A DNA stretch of 29,430 bases from Candidatus Poseidonia alphae (GCA_002505405.1 DAVD01000028.1:8260-37689), one strand, 5' to 3'; positions 17,665 to 25,438 are shown, counted from the first letter of the stretch. The notes: generated from the sequence alone by a model not told the origin. Numbers and translations: made by a program.

Positions 17665-20412
17665 TCACTTTTTAGCGAATTTATAAGCAACCGTTTCATT
17701 TTTCCTCAGATAGAGGATTGATGTGAATGGGTTGCCCGTTTTCTTGGAGATGAAGTCTTCAAAGGGACCTACTTCTTTCGCTTCCACCAGTGTTTTAGCT
17801 TCTTCTCGAGAGATGTCCCGCTTCGACATAGCCCGCAAGATGTGAATTTTGCACTGTGTACTGGAATCTTCCGTAGTATAGTGTGTTTCGGTTTCAACGA
17901 TGTTGGCCTTGTGCTTTGGACAGATGCCTACAACACCAGGGACGATTTCGAATTTCTTGGCATCAGCAGGTGCACCGCGAGGTGGGAAGTCAAAGGCCAC
18001 ACGATTTTTCTGAAGAACCAAGAAGGCACTGAACGGTCGATTACGTTTTGATGTAAAATCATCCAGAAGTTCTGACTTTCCGTTTTTGAATATGGTGAGT
18101 GCTTCTTCTTGCGAGATTGGTCGCTTGCACATTTCCTTTTGAAGTCCTCTGAAGGAACACTCGTCGTGGTCACATGCATAGTTAAGTTCCGTGACCCGAA
18201 TGGTCCCGTGGTCACATACTGGACACGGGCAAAGTTCAGCATCGCTAGAACTTGAAGTTGATTCACCGCTTCCTTTGGATGCAACTCTGCCATCATTCTT
18301 CAGTTCCACCGTGGTTTCGTAGCCCTCGCCTCTTTGACTGAAAAATCCGTGGAGGTCTTCCAATTTCTTATCAGAAAGAAGTCTTGAAGCAGTTGTGCGG
18401 TCAAACCAGCGACCGGATGTGTCCTTCCAGAATACGAAAGCACACCCTTTGTCCCGCCCTTCATTCTGTTCGCATTGGTATGCTAGGGTGTTCTCCAATA
18501 CATTCCCCTGGCAGGCTGGGCACTGCCCCACTGGTTCTTCTGAGAGGTAGAGTGTGGAACGGTCATGGTCACGAATTTTTTCAACCATCTCTCGGGTACG
18601 GTCAACGATTTTATCCATGTAAATGGTCATGGGTTCTTGTCCACGTTGAACCGCAATAAGTGAGGCTTCCATCTCTCCTGTGAGTTCTGGAGAAGTGATC
18701 CACTCGACGGGTATTCTTCGCAAGACGTCAATCATACGGATACCATGGGAGGCGGCACTGATGGTTCCATTACGAGAGCGACGAATGTAATTTCGGTCGA
18801 TCAGTTTCTCAATGGTATCTGCTCGTGTTGCAGGTGTTCCAAGCCCCTTTTCTTTCATCGCATCAGCGAGTTCATCGTCTTCAATATGCTTGCCTGCATG
18901 CTCCATAAGTTGCAGGAGACTTGCTTCCTTGAGTCTGTTTTTAGGCTTAGATTTTTCTTCAGAAAATTCGTGTGAATCCAATGTTGTAACGCACGGGTTT
19001 CCCGGTAGGTTGCCCCAGCCATCCGGCACGTTGTTCTTCTTTGAAACCACATTTCTCCATCCAGGAACTTCAAGCGTTTCAACTTCCTTATGGAACACAT
19101 GTCCAGCAAGCTCTGCTGTACGCTTAGTAACCTTCCATTCAGACGGTGGGTGCCACGATGCGAGGAAGTTCCTCACGATCAAATCATAGAGTTTCAAATG
19201 GTCTCCAGACAAGGATGCGGATGGCTCCTGGCCAGTTGGTATGATGGCGTAGTGGTCGCTCACTTTGCTGTTGTTGTAATTCCGGCCAGCATTCTTCAGA
19301 CCGTCTTTCGCCAATCGCTTGGTATGAGGTGAATAGGCCGTTTGCGCAGACAGTTTGTCAAGGGTTTTCGCAACCGTTTCATGCATGTCTTCTGGAAGGT
19401 AGCGAGAGTCTGTTCGAGGGTAGGTCGTCAATTTGAACTTATCATACAAATCTTGAGCAACGCCCAACGTTCGCTTTGCCGACCACGACCACAAACCGTT
19501 AGCACGCTTCTGGAGGTTGGTTAGGTCAAAATTGAGAGGGGGTTGTTCTTTCTTGGTCCTGTCCTCTTCTGACGTGTTCACGGAGGCCCCCGATGCGAGT
19601 GCCTTCTCGATTTCTGCTTTCTCAGAGGCTTCGGTTATGCGGTGAGCTTTCTTTTCAGGTTGGAGTGGGTCATCTTTGTGTCCGTTTCGTTCCCATCGTG
19701 CAGTCCACGTCGCATCACCGGCACTGAAGGTTCCACTCAGTTGCCAGAATGGCATTGGGATGTGGGAGAGAACCTTGAGTTCATGGTCAACAATGAGGGC
19801 AAGGGTTGCGGTTTGCACTCGTCCGAGGGAATTGGGTGCCTTTTCGCTCTTTTTACGAGGAAGGTAGGTATTGGCGACACGGGAACCGTTCATTCCAATG
19901 ATCCAATCTGCATAACTACGGGAATATGCGGCATCGCTGAGCGCTTGGTATTCCGCACCCGGTTTCCGATTTTCAAAAGCGGTGTTCATGGCGTCATACG
20001 TCATTGATTGCATCCACATTCGTGACACTGGGGTTTTGACCTTGGAATGTTGGACAATCGTCCGGAAAATCAACTCCCCTTCCCGTGCAGCATCACAGGC
20101 GTTAACAATCTCTGTGACGGATTTATTCTTGATCAATTTCATGATGGCCGAAAGTTGAGACCGGCTTCGACCGCCGATTGGCTTGTACTCAAACGATTCT
20201 GGGACGTATGGAAGGCGGTCGATGGTCTTTCGCCAATCTTTGAACGCAGCATCGTAGTCGTCCATGTATTTGAGTTGGAGCAGGTGACCGATGGCCCATG
20301 TGATGATGATATCATCACTTTCCCAGTGTGTGTCTGTCTTTTTACCGACCCCGAGTACGTTGGCTAAGTCTTGTGCAACACTTGGCTTCTCGGCAATGAT
20401 GACAATAGACAT
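17665..20412 (-). CDS. topB: DNA topoisomerase III-like type IA topoisomerase with zinc-binding and repeated C-terminal modules
   Basis: The 915-residue enzyme relaxes or decatenates DNA by cutting one strand through a tyrosyl phosphodiester. The Toprim domain opens with IIAEKPSVAQDLA and carries CDAAREGELIF (D107, E111), where classical enzymes read DxDxE. The DxxRE form also occurs in plasmid and Bacteroides-type topoisomerase III. The active-site tyrosine is Y331 in TTYPRTDSRYL. After the core come two CxxC zinc modules (around residues 625 and 720) and about three repeats with the (I)S-x-E-E-A...DDF-S-K...PF-S-A pattern. These resemble the topoisomerase III C-terminal repeat. The architecture is bacterial-looking rather than like reverse gyrase or typical archaeal TopA, so ancient transfer is plausible. 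An 8-bp inverted repeat lies 69 bases upstream of its start. Confidence 0.93.
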   Translation of the reverse strand: MSIVIIAEKPSVAQDLANVLGVGKKTDTHWESDDIIITWAIGHLLQLKYMDDYDAAFKDWRKTIDRLPYVPESFEYKPIGGRSRSQLSAIMKLIKNKSVTEIVNACDAAREGELIFRTIVQHSKVKTPVSRMWMQSMTYDAMNTAFENRKPGAEYQALSDAAYSRSYADWIIGMNGSRVANTYLPRKKSEKAPNSLGRVQTATLALIVDHELKVLSHIPMPFWQLSGTFSAGDATWTARWERNGHKDDPLQPEKKAHRITEASEKAEIEKALASGASVNTSEEDRTKKEQPPLNFDLTNLQKRANGLWSWSAKRTLGVAQDLYDKFKLTTYPRTDSRYLPEDMHETVAKTLDKLSAQTAYSPHTKRLAKDGLKNAGRNYNNSKVSDHYAIIPTGQEPSASLSGDHLKLYDLIVRNFLASWHPPSEWKVTKRTAELAGHVFHKEVETLEVPGWRNVVSKKNNVPDGWGNLPGNPCVTTLDSHEFSEEKSKPKNRLKEASLLQLMEHAGKHIEDDELADAMKEKGLGTPATRADTIEKLIDRNYIRRSRNGTISAASHGIRMIDVLRRIPVEWITSPELTGEMEASLIAVQRGQEPMTIYMDKIVDRTREMVEKIRDHDRSTLYLSEEPVGQCPACQGNVLENTLAYQCEQNEGRDKGCAFVFWKDTSGRWFDRTTASRLLSDKKLEDLHGFFSQRGEGYETTVELKNDGRVASKGSGESTSSSSDAELCPCPVCDHGTIRVTELNYACDHDECSFRGLQKEMCKRPISQEEALTIFKNGKSELLDDFTSKRNRPFSAFLVLQKNRVAFDFPPRGAPADAKKFEIVPGVVGICPKHKANIVETETHYTTEDSSTQCKIHILRAMSKRDISREEAKTLVEAKEVGPFEDFISKKTGNPFTSILYLRKNETVAYKFAKK

Positions 20413-20480
20413 ATGGAATAGGGCCGCCGACGACCATACTTGAACCCTCCTTTACCATTTCAATGGCTGCTTTCACGTGC

Positions 20481-20499
20481 ATGAAATGATACATTTCAT
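20481..20499. repeat. Perfect inverted repeat (8-bp arms, 3-bp spacer) upstream of the topoisomerase gene
   Basis: ATGAAATG at 20481-20488 is exactly mirrored by CATTTCAT at 20492-20499 around ATA. It lies in the 100-base gap between the end of the gene at 20513 and the topoisomerase start at 20412, both on the minus strand. Size and AT-rich symmetry suit a dimeric repressor operator. A weak hairpin after the upstream gene is the alternative; no T-run follows on either strand. Confidence 0.45.
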
Positions 20500-20512
20500 C
20501 ACTGGTTTGTAA

Positions 20513-20950
20513 TCAAGATTCCAGATTCATTCGCTTTCGGCTAGCGGTTTCATCCCACGCTTCTTCAGCACCGGGCCCGCCGCATCCAAGGCACCCGGGA
20601 TAGCCCGCTTCCAACAAATCATGCATGGTTTGAATCAGTGTTTCCATGAGTGCACTTGCAGCATGAGGAATCCACAATGTCTCCGGGTATTGTGTCATGT
20701 TCTCGAGTCCGCAATACATCTTGGGGTTTGGTTCGGATTGAACACGAGGTGTGATCATGACGACGTCCTGCTCAACATTGGCTACCATCGGGAACTGTTG
20801 TCGTGCAGCCATAGAATCCCCCATTTTGAGAACAAGTTCCCGCAATGCGTCATGGAATTCTTTTGGCGCCATTATGGAGGCAACATCCTCTCTCAGCATC
20901 ATCCTGGCCGCTTCTTGAACAGCAGGCCATGCTGGGTCGGTGATTCGCAT
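20513..20950 (-). CDS. Small uncharacterised protein
   Basis: I choose the ATG at 20950 (145 residues, MRITDPAW...). The longer frame to 21070 would run 66 bases into the divergent pyrD gene and its extra residues look like antisense sequence. The protein is mostly alpha-helical by eye, with a run of short hydrophobic helices. Near the C-terminus it has a CLGCGG pair of cysteines that could bind metal, followed by a charged tail. No signal peptide or membrane segment is present. I do not recognise the family. It is divergently arranged with pyrD across about 54 bases and is followed by the topoisomerase gene. Confidence 0.62.
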   Translation of the reverse strand: MRITDPAWPAVQEAARMMLREDVASIMAPKEFHDALRELVLKMGDSMAARQQFPMVANVEQDVVMITPRVQSEPNPKMYCGLENMTQYPETLWIPHAASALMETLIQTMHDLLEAGYPGCLGCGGPGAEEAWDETASRKRMNLES

Positions 20951-21004
20951 GATTTGGTCCAATAAGAGGCAAGTCTTGAAAGATGGTGTCCTTGAGTCCC
21001 CAAC

Positions 21005-22126
21005 ATGGGCGTGTTCTACCGTTGGTTTGGGCGACCACTGCTCAAATTCCAAGATTCCGAACGGGCTCACCTCCGGAGCCTCAAGTTGCTGAGACTCTTT
21101 TCGAATAACCCACTGACTCGTTCTGCACTTCGTTTAGCGTATAAACCGCGTAAAACCGTTCCAGTTGAGGTGTTTGGGACTGTTTATTCCCATCCCTTTG
21201 GACTGGCGGCAGGTATGGACAAGAATGCTATTGCGTTGCGTGGCTGGGAGTCCACAGGTCTTGCGTTCATCGAGATTGGCGGCGTAACACAACACCGTCA
21301 AGAAGGAAATCCAAAACCAAGAATGTTCCGTGCGGACGCCACACAAGCTCTCGTTAACAGAATGGGTTTCAATAACGAAGGTTCAGAACAAATCTCCATT
21401 AATTTAGCCCAACACTTCGCCAAATATGGTGCTCCAAAGGTCCCTCTATGGGTCAATCTTGGTAAGTCCAAAATCACACCACTGGATGAGGCCCATGAGG
21501 ATTATGGAGCAACAATGCGTGCGCTTTGGGATTATACAGACGTCTTTGTTGTCAACGTTTCCTCTCCTAATACGCCCAATCTCCGAGAACTTCAAAACGA
21601 TGAAGGTTTGATGCGTATTTTGGAGTCCTGTCACATCGTCAACCAGGACTTAGCACCTGCAGGGACAGAGAAACCAATTCTTGTCAAGGTGGCGCCTGAT
21701 TTAACCGACCAACAACTCGAGCATGTCGTCATAACTGCACGTTCGAGTGGGGCAGCCGGAATCGTTCTTTCAAACACTACGCTGGTCCGGCCAGAGGGTA
21801 AATCAGCCAAGGAAGATTCAATTTTTGCTGAGACTGGAGGTTTGAGTGGCCGGCCGTTAATGAACCGTTCAACCGAGATGATCCGTATTGTGAGCAAAAT
21901 GACAAAGGGTGAATGGCCCATTGTTGGAGTTGGAGGCGTCATGTCTGCAGACGATGCATGGGAGAAAATTAGAGCAGGGGCTTCTTTGGTTCAAGCATAC
22001 AGTGGATTTGTTTTTGAGGGACCATCATTAACAAAATCCGTCGTTCATGGAATCCATAAACATCTTGTCCTGCAAGAGTTTTCAACGGTGAACGAAGCGG
22101 TGGGATCTGGAACAAGGTCACTTTGA
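21005..22126 (+). CDS. pyrD: Dihydroorotate dehydrogenase, class 2 (quinone-dependent)
   Basis: This FMN enzyme oxidises dihydroorotate to orotate in pyrimidine synthesis and, in class 2, passes electrons to membrane quinones. Class 2 is indicated by the N-terminal helical extension (FYRWFGRPLL...) before the barrel and by the catalytic serine in NVSSPNTPNLREL (N184, S187) where class 1 has cysteine. Further blocks are PFGLAAGMDKNA, GGVTQ, NRMGFNN, VKVAPDL, SNTT, GGLSGRPL, and the FMN phosphate site VGVGGVMSADDA. The 373-residue length is slightly long for the class. It implies a respiratory quinone pool, which fits the MqnC-like gene at 10982. The gene is followed after 34 bases by the CcmE-like gene on the same strand. 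Confidence 0.95.
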   Translation: MGVFYRWFGRPLLKFQDSERAHLRSLKLLRLFSNNPLTRSALRLAYKPRKTVPVEVFGTVYSHPFGLAAGMDKNAIALRGWESTGLAFIEIGGVTQHRQEGNPKPRMFRADATQALVNRMGFNNEGSEQISINLAQHFAKYGAPKVPLWVNLGKSKITPLDEAHEDYGATMRALWDYTDVFVVNVSSPNTPNLRELQNDEGLMRILESCHIVNQDLAPAGTEKPILVKVAPDLTDQQLEHVVITARSSGAAGIVLSNTTLVRPEGKSAKEDSIFAETGGLSGRPLMNRSTEMIRIVSKMTKGEWPIVGVGGVMSADDAWEKIRAGASLVQAYSGFVFEGPSLTKSVVHGIHKHLVLQEFSTVNEAVGSGTRSL

Positions 22127-22160
22127 AAGGGTTTCTAAGGGAGATAGAGGTGAAAGATAC

Positions 22161-22553
22161 ATGTGGTCAAGGCGAACCCGAATTATGGCCGTTGGAGCCA
22201 TTGTGACCTTGGGTCTGCTCGCCACCGTACTCGTCCAAGCCCCTGTTCCGACCCGAACCGTTGACGAGATTATGGTTGATCCTGATTCTCACGTCGGTGA
22301 TGAAGTCGCAGTTCGTGGAGAAGTACTCGATGGCAGTATCGATAACGGTACGATGGTATTTACTTTGGAGGGTGATTCATACACGCTCCAGATACGATAC
22401 ACGGATGCTGCTGTTTCAAACGGTTTAGGAGATAATCGTACGGTCTATGCTGAAGGAGTACTCTTGTTTGAGGATGGAACCTACGTCTTAGATGCCAGCA
22501 CGATTAAGACTTCATGCCCTTCCAAATATGAAGAGGAAGCAGATTTGGAATAA
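22161..22553 (+). CDS. ccmE: CcmE-like haem chaperone for cytochrome c maturation (CxxxY type)
   Basis: The 130-residue protein has one N-terminal membrane helix (about 9-26) and an OB-fold domain on the outer face, the normal CcmE layout. Typical blocks are TVDEIMVDPDSHVGDEVAVRGEV, a beta hairpin with MVFTLEGD, and ending strands before a C-terminal CPSKYE. CcmE carries haem covalently to apocytochrome c. Bacterial proteins attach it to His in HxxxY, whereas archaeal and Desulfovibrio-type proteins use CxxxY, as here (C119, Y123). GAGGTGA precedes the ATG at good spacing. No other ccm gene is in the window, so the rest of the pathway must lie elsewhere. A generic OB-fold membrane protein is the alternative, but the C-terminal motif argues against it. 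Confidence 0.82.
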   Translation: MWSRRTRIMAVGAIVTLGLLATVLVQAPVPTRTVDEIMVDPDSHVGDEVAVRGEVLDGSIDNGTMVFTLEGDSYTLQIRYTDAAVSNGLGDNRTVYAEGVLLFEDGTYVLDASTIKTSCPSKYEEEADLE

Positions 22554-22570
22554 TCTTCTCTGACGCTGAT

Positions 22571-22578
22571 TTCATATA
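22571..22578 (+). promoter_or_regulatory. Candidate TATA box of the SRP RNA gene
   Basis: TTCATATA is centred about 24 bases upstream of the inferred 5' end of the SRP RNA (22599), the distance expected for an archaeal TATA box. It lies just after the ccmE stop codon, so the RNA could have its own promoter instead of relying on read-through. Confidence 0.45.
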
Positions 22579-22598
22579 GGCTGGGCAGCAGGGCCCGA

Positions 22599-22899
22599 TG
22601 GGATAGGTGGGGAGCTCGGCGTACCCTGTACCACAAAGCGTCGTTATGGTGGACTGAACGCCTTGGGGCGGCGAGAGCGGCTTTGAGGTTCCCGTAGGCG
22701 GACGTTGATGTCTCGCCCCCACATGACTCGGGTGTCATGAACCGTATCCGGAAGGAAACGGGAACTGAATAACCGGGGGATTAGGTCAGGCCGGGAACGG
22801 AGCAGCCCTACCCGGAGCCATGGGTGCTGTGGGGTGCCGGGATGGAGGAAGCTTGCGGACTTGGCCTCGTTGAACGAGCGTCCACCCTAGGCACTCCCA
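22599..22899 (+). ncRNA. ffs: Archaeal signal recognition particle RNA (7S RNA)
   Basis: The roughly 301-base RNA shows helix 8 directly. CAGG at 22787-22790 faces AGCAG at 22801-22805 across a CCG-GGAA-CGG stem and tetraloop, the SRP54-binding site. Helix 6 (SRP19 site) is the perfect stem CATGAC/GTCATG at 22722-22727 and 22734-22739. The 5' part (GGTGGGGAGCTCGGCGTACCCTG) matches the archaeal helix 3/4 region. Ends are set by pairing TGGGA at 22599-22603 with TCCCA at 22895-22899, plus GGTGG with CCACC inside. The ends are good to a few bases only. The RNA joins SRP54 and SRP19 to target signal-peptide proteins to the membrane. It fills the whole 346-base gap between ccmE and the archease stop codon. 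Confidence 0.9.
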
Positions 22900-22900
22900 C

Positions 22901-23395
22901 TCATATGTCAAACACGACATCACAGTACCAGCCAGGTCCTTGAAACTCTGGTACATCTGGATCAGGTGGTTGAAGGATTGCTCCCTCAGCCACTCGCTCT
23001 ACTGCAAGTTTGTGTGTTGTGACGGCCTTAATTTCCAACTCTCGTTCAATGAGGTCGGCTTGCACCCATGTGACTTGGACGATTGCCGTAAGTCCAGAAT
23101 CATGTTGTTCAATCTTTACAGCGCCATCAAGAAACCATTGATTGTGTATCTCTTGTCGATAAAGGACTTCTTCTAACCATGTCACCAATAGCATGCTTTT
23201 GTCATGGGGTGAGTGCTTGCATTGAATTTGCCATTCACCATAATGGCGAATCTGATTTGGTGCTGCAATATTTCCTTCTGGTGAGGCCAATAAGGTCTGT
23301 ACTCCTAATGCCGATTCTATGAGTAGAGATTCGTAGGATGGGGCAAATGCTCTCAGGGCAACATCAGCAGTCGTTGGCCATGGCCATGCACTCAC
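22901..23395 (-). CDS. Archease, RtcB RNA ligase cofactor
   Basis: Archease promotes multiple turnover of the tRNA-splicing ligase RtcB. Family marks in this 164-residue protein are TTADVALRAFAPSYESLLIESALG at the N-terminus, the central WLEEVLYRQEI block, IKAVTTHKL, and the terminal VVFDI. The metal-site aspartates can be placed at D11 and D163. The usual HTADV is TTADV here, a small departure. The start is GTG, supported by GAGGTGG four bases upstream. It is the last gene of a minus-strand run behind the kinase (9-base gap). Its stop codon is one or two bases from the 3' end of the convergent SRP RNA. rtcB is not in the window, but the splicing endonuclease gene endA is close by. Confidence 0.88.
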   Translation of the reverse strand: MSAWPWPTTADVALRAFAPSYESLLIESALGVQTLLASPEGNIAAPNQIRHYGEWQIQCKHSPHDKSMLLVTWLEEVLYRQEIHNQWFLDGAVKIEQHDSGLTAIVQVTWVQADLIERELEIKAVTTHKLAVERVAEGAILQPPDPDVPEFQGPGWYCDVVFDI

Positions 23396-23404
23396 GAAAC
23401 CACC

Positions 23405-24466
23405 TCAGCGTTTGGATACCTGTAAATTCCAAACTTGTTCACCAATTCGATGGATTAAATCCTCTCGACTTAGTACGAACGAGTCGGTTCGTTCAGCTGC
23501 AAGAATACATTCACACGCTGCATTTGCGAGCAAGGCAGTAGATTGCACGTCAAGGTTTCTTGATAATGAGAATGCAATGGCTACAGCAGCCGCATCAATG
23601 AGTCCAATCATCTGCCTTAAATCTACAAGTCCGCAAGGTGCATGAACGGTATCGTAGTCCCTGGAGTATATGGTGACTCCAGCCTCACCCGACAAGACAA
23701 CGACGTGATTCCAATTGTACTGTTGAATCAATTTTTCAGCAGCTTCAGCACCAGTTGATGCTCCAACTCTGCGGCGCATAAGTTCCAGACCTTGATGTTG
23801 AAACAAAATCCAATCCACGCCTTCAGTGCGATGCAACCCCGTAAGTTTAGGGTCTGCAATCACAGGCAATCCCATCTCTTTGGCTTTAGAAAACAGTAGT
23901 TCTGACCCTTGGTCCGTGACGACGCCTTGACCATAATCAGAAACAATGAGTGCAGACGCACCCTCCAAATCTGTTACAGCCTGCTCGTAGAGAGCCTCTG
24001 ACGCATCAAGAGGTACCGGAGCGTCTTCTTCAATATCCCAACGAAGGAGAAGTTGTTCTTCCTGAATGAGACTTTCTCTTGATGCCAGCATGCGTGTTTT
24101 CACCGTTGTGATTCGGTCTTCAATGATGGCAATACCATCGGTGGAAACACCTTCTGCCTCCAGCAATTCAATAATGCTCAGCCCTGCTGAATCGTCACCA
24201 ACGACACCGAAGAGATGGCTTGTCATACCCATGGACTTCAGTCCCCTTGCAACGTGCGCCGCAGCACCGACGTCCTCTTCTCTGGATGTTTCTCTCAATA
24301 CGGGGACTGGGGCACGTGAATTGAGGTTATTCGCATAGCCGTGAATGTAGCAATCCATCATCACGTCGCCGATTAGAACAATCTTTGCATCATCGTCAGA
24401 ACGCAAGTGTCCTTTGAGGTCCGATAGTACATCGTGGAGCCTCGCTTCTTCATCAGTCATTCCCAT
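23405..24466 (-). CDS. PfkB/ribokinase-family protein, HldE N-domain-like, with altered GAGD motif
   Basis: The sequence follows the heptose-7-phosphate kinase domain of HldE/RfaE: VLIGDVMMDCYIHG, NSRAPVPVLRE, a glycine-poor VGAAAHVARGLKSMG, ALIVSDYGQGV, and PVIADPK. The active-site motif, normally DVTGAGDT, reads DLRQMIGLIDAAA with D291 as the probable catalytic aspartate. The anion-hole glycines are therefore largely lost and three residues are added. The protein may still be a sugar kinase with altered chemistry, or a binding protein. I start at the ATG at 24466 (354 codons including stop) because GGAGTGA precedes it. A GTG at 24475 adds three residues. It sits between the regulator gene and archease in one run. 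Confidence 0.75.
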   Translation of the reverse strand: MGMTDEEARLHDVLSDLKGHLRSDDDAKIVLIGDVMMDCYIHGYANNLNSRAPVPVLRETSREEDVGAAAHVARGLKSMGMTSHLFGVVGDDSAGLSIIELLEAEGVSTDGIAIIEDRITTVKTRMLASRESLIQEEQLLLRWDIEEDAPVPLDASEALYEQAVTDLEGASALIVSDYGQGVVTDQGSELLFSKAKEMGLPVIADPKLTGLHRTEGVDWILFQHQGLELMRRRVGASTGAEAAEKLIQQYNWNHVVVLSGEAGVTIYSRDYDTVHAPCGLVDLRQMIGLIDAAAVAIAFSLSRNLDVQSTALLANAACECILAAERTDSFVLSREDLIHRIGEQVWNLQVSKR

Positions 24467-24484
24467 AGCATTCACTCCAAGCGA

Positions 24485-25438
24485 TTATTGTCCTTTCAAA
24501 TCCTTCATGATTTGGTCGTGTTCAGATTCTGATATGTTCAATTGGTTTCTCAATGTTAGAAGAATGGCATGCTCGTCCATCGTGATGATTTTATCCTTAT
24601 ATGCTGTTTTTACGGCTTCAGCATAGGTTGGGTAGTGTTCTGAAACAACGGGCATGTTTCGGGCTCGATCCAATAATGAGTTATGGGTGACGGAATCAAT
24701 TCCAAATGCAATTCGAAAGGTGTCAAGCAATGCGACTTCTTCCGACATTATTTCTCCGTCATCAAGGGCCTGTAAGATCATGTCAAAGTAGACTTCTTCA
24801 GGTGGTGGGATTTTGAGTTGTTTCCTTGCCTCGTTCGAAAGTCTGCGGGCACGCTCTGGATGCATCCCTAAGAATTCTACGACTTCATTGAGCAATGATT
24901 GTTCATCCCTGGTGATTTTTCCGTCTTCCCACGCCCTTGCAAACATTCGGCGAACCAATTCTTCTCCATATTGAGCATCCAGAGAGGCCATGCCTTCTGG
25001 GTTGGATACGGGGGATACGAGGGCATCTTGAAAGAAGTTCATTCCTTCATCAACATGAGAAAGCAATTCAAGAAGAGGCGATGTTGTATCCCACAATGAG
25101 CCGAGTTTCACCTCTTGTGACTCATGAGTCACGATCTTGTGAAGGAACTGTTCCCGAAGTTCTTCTGCCCGTTGAGTTCCAGTGTCGGTGAGCGTGTAGA
25201 CACGTTTACGTTGTTTGCCACCCGGTATGTGACGCTGTTCTACATTGAGAAGCCCATTTTTTTCCATTCGTTTTAGGGTTCTGGGAATATGCTTTCGTTG
25301 GACATGAACAGCAGCAGAGATTCCTGCTTGTGTCAGAACCGCTGGGGCTTCCCAGCCTCCACTGGGCAACCGTTGATTGAGCAAATGTAAGAGCGAACGT
25401 TGTTCGGTCGTGAGGGTTCCTAAGTAGCCATCAACCAT
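24485..25438 (-). CDS. Winged-helix DNA-binding protein with three TerB-like C-terminal repeats
   Basis: The 317-residue protein begins at the ATG at 25438, marked by GGTGAG five bases upstream. A longer frame reaching 25510 adds residues with one CxxC pair and would abut the divergent gene without promoter space. Residues about 8-95 form a winged helix of MarR-like type (RTLKRMEKNGLLNVEQ recognition region, then a basic wing GGKQRKRVYTLTDTG). The C-terminal half holds three repeats of about 55-60 residues with the signature DG-x-I-x3-E-x2-LL, as in WEDGKITRDEQSLLNE and LDDGEIMSEEVALLDT. These look like the acidic helical TerB fold. It is probably a regulator, possibly metal-responsive. It heads the run with the kinase and archease, whose expression it may control. 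Confidence 0.75.
   Translation of the reverse strand: MVDGYLGTLTTEQRSLLHLLNQRLPSGGWEAPAVLTQAGISAAVHVQRKHIPRTLKRMEKNGLLNVEQRHIPGGKQRKRVYTLTDTGTQRAEELREQFLHKIVTHESQEVKLGSLWDTTSPLLELLSHVDEGMNFFQDALVSPVSNPEGMASLDAQYGEELVRRMFARAWEDGKITRDEQSLLNEVVEFLGMHPERARRLSNEARKQLKIPPPEEVYFDMILQALDDGEIMSEEVALLDTFRIAFGIDSVTHNSLLDRARNMPVVSEHYPTYAEAVKTAYKDKIITMDEHAILLTLRNQLNISESEHDQIMKDLKGQ

Noticed and set aside
20951..21070. N-terminal extension of the small protein at 20513
   Set aside because: It runs into the divergent pyrD coding sequence and leaves no promoter space; the ATG at 20950 resolves the conflict.
22481..22738. Two minus-strand open frames of 85 and 72 codons over the ccmE end and SRP RNA
   Set aside because: They overlap a structured RNA with clear helix 6 and helix 8 elements and have no protein-like features.
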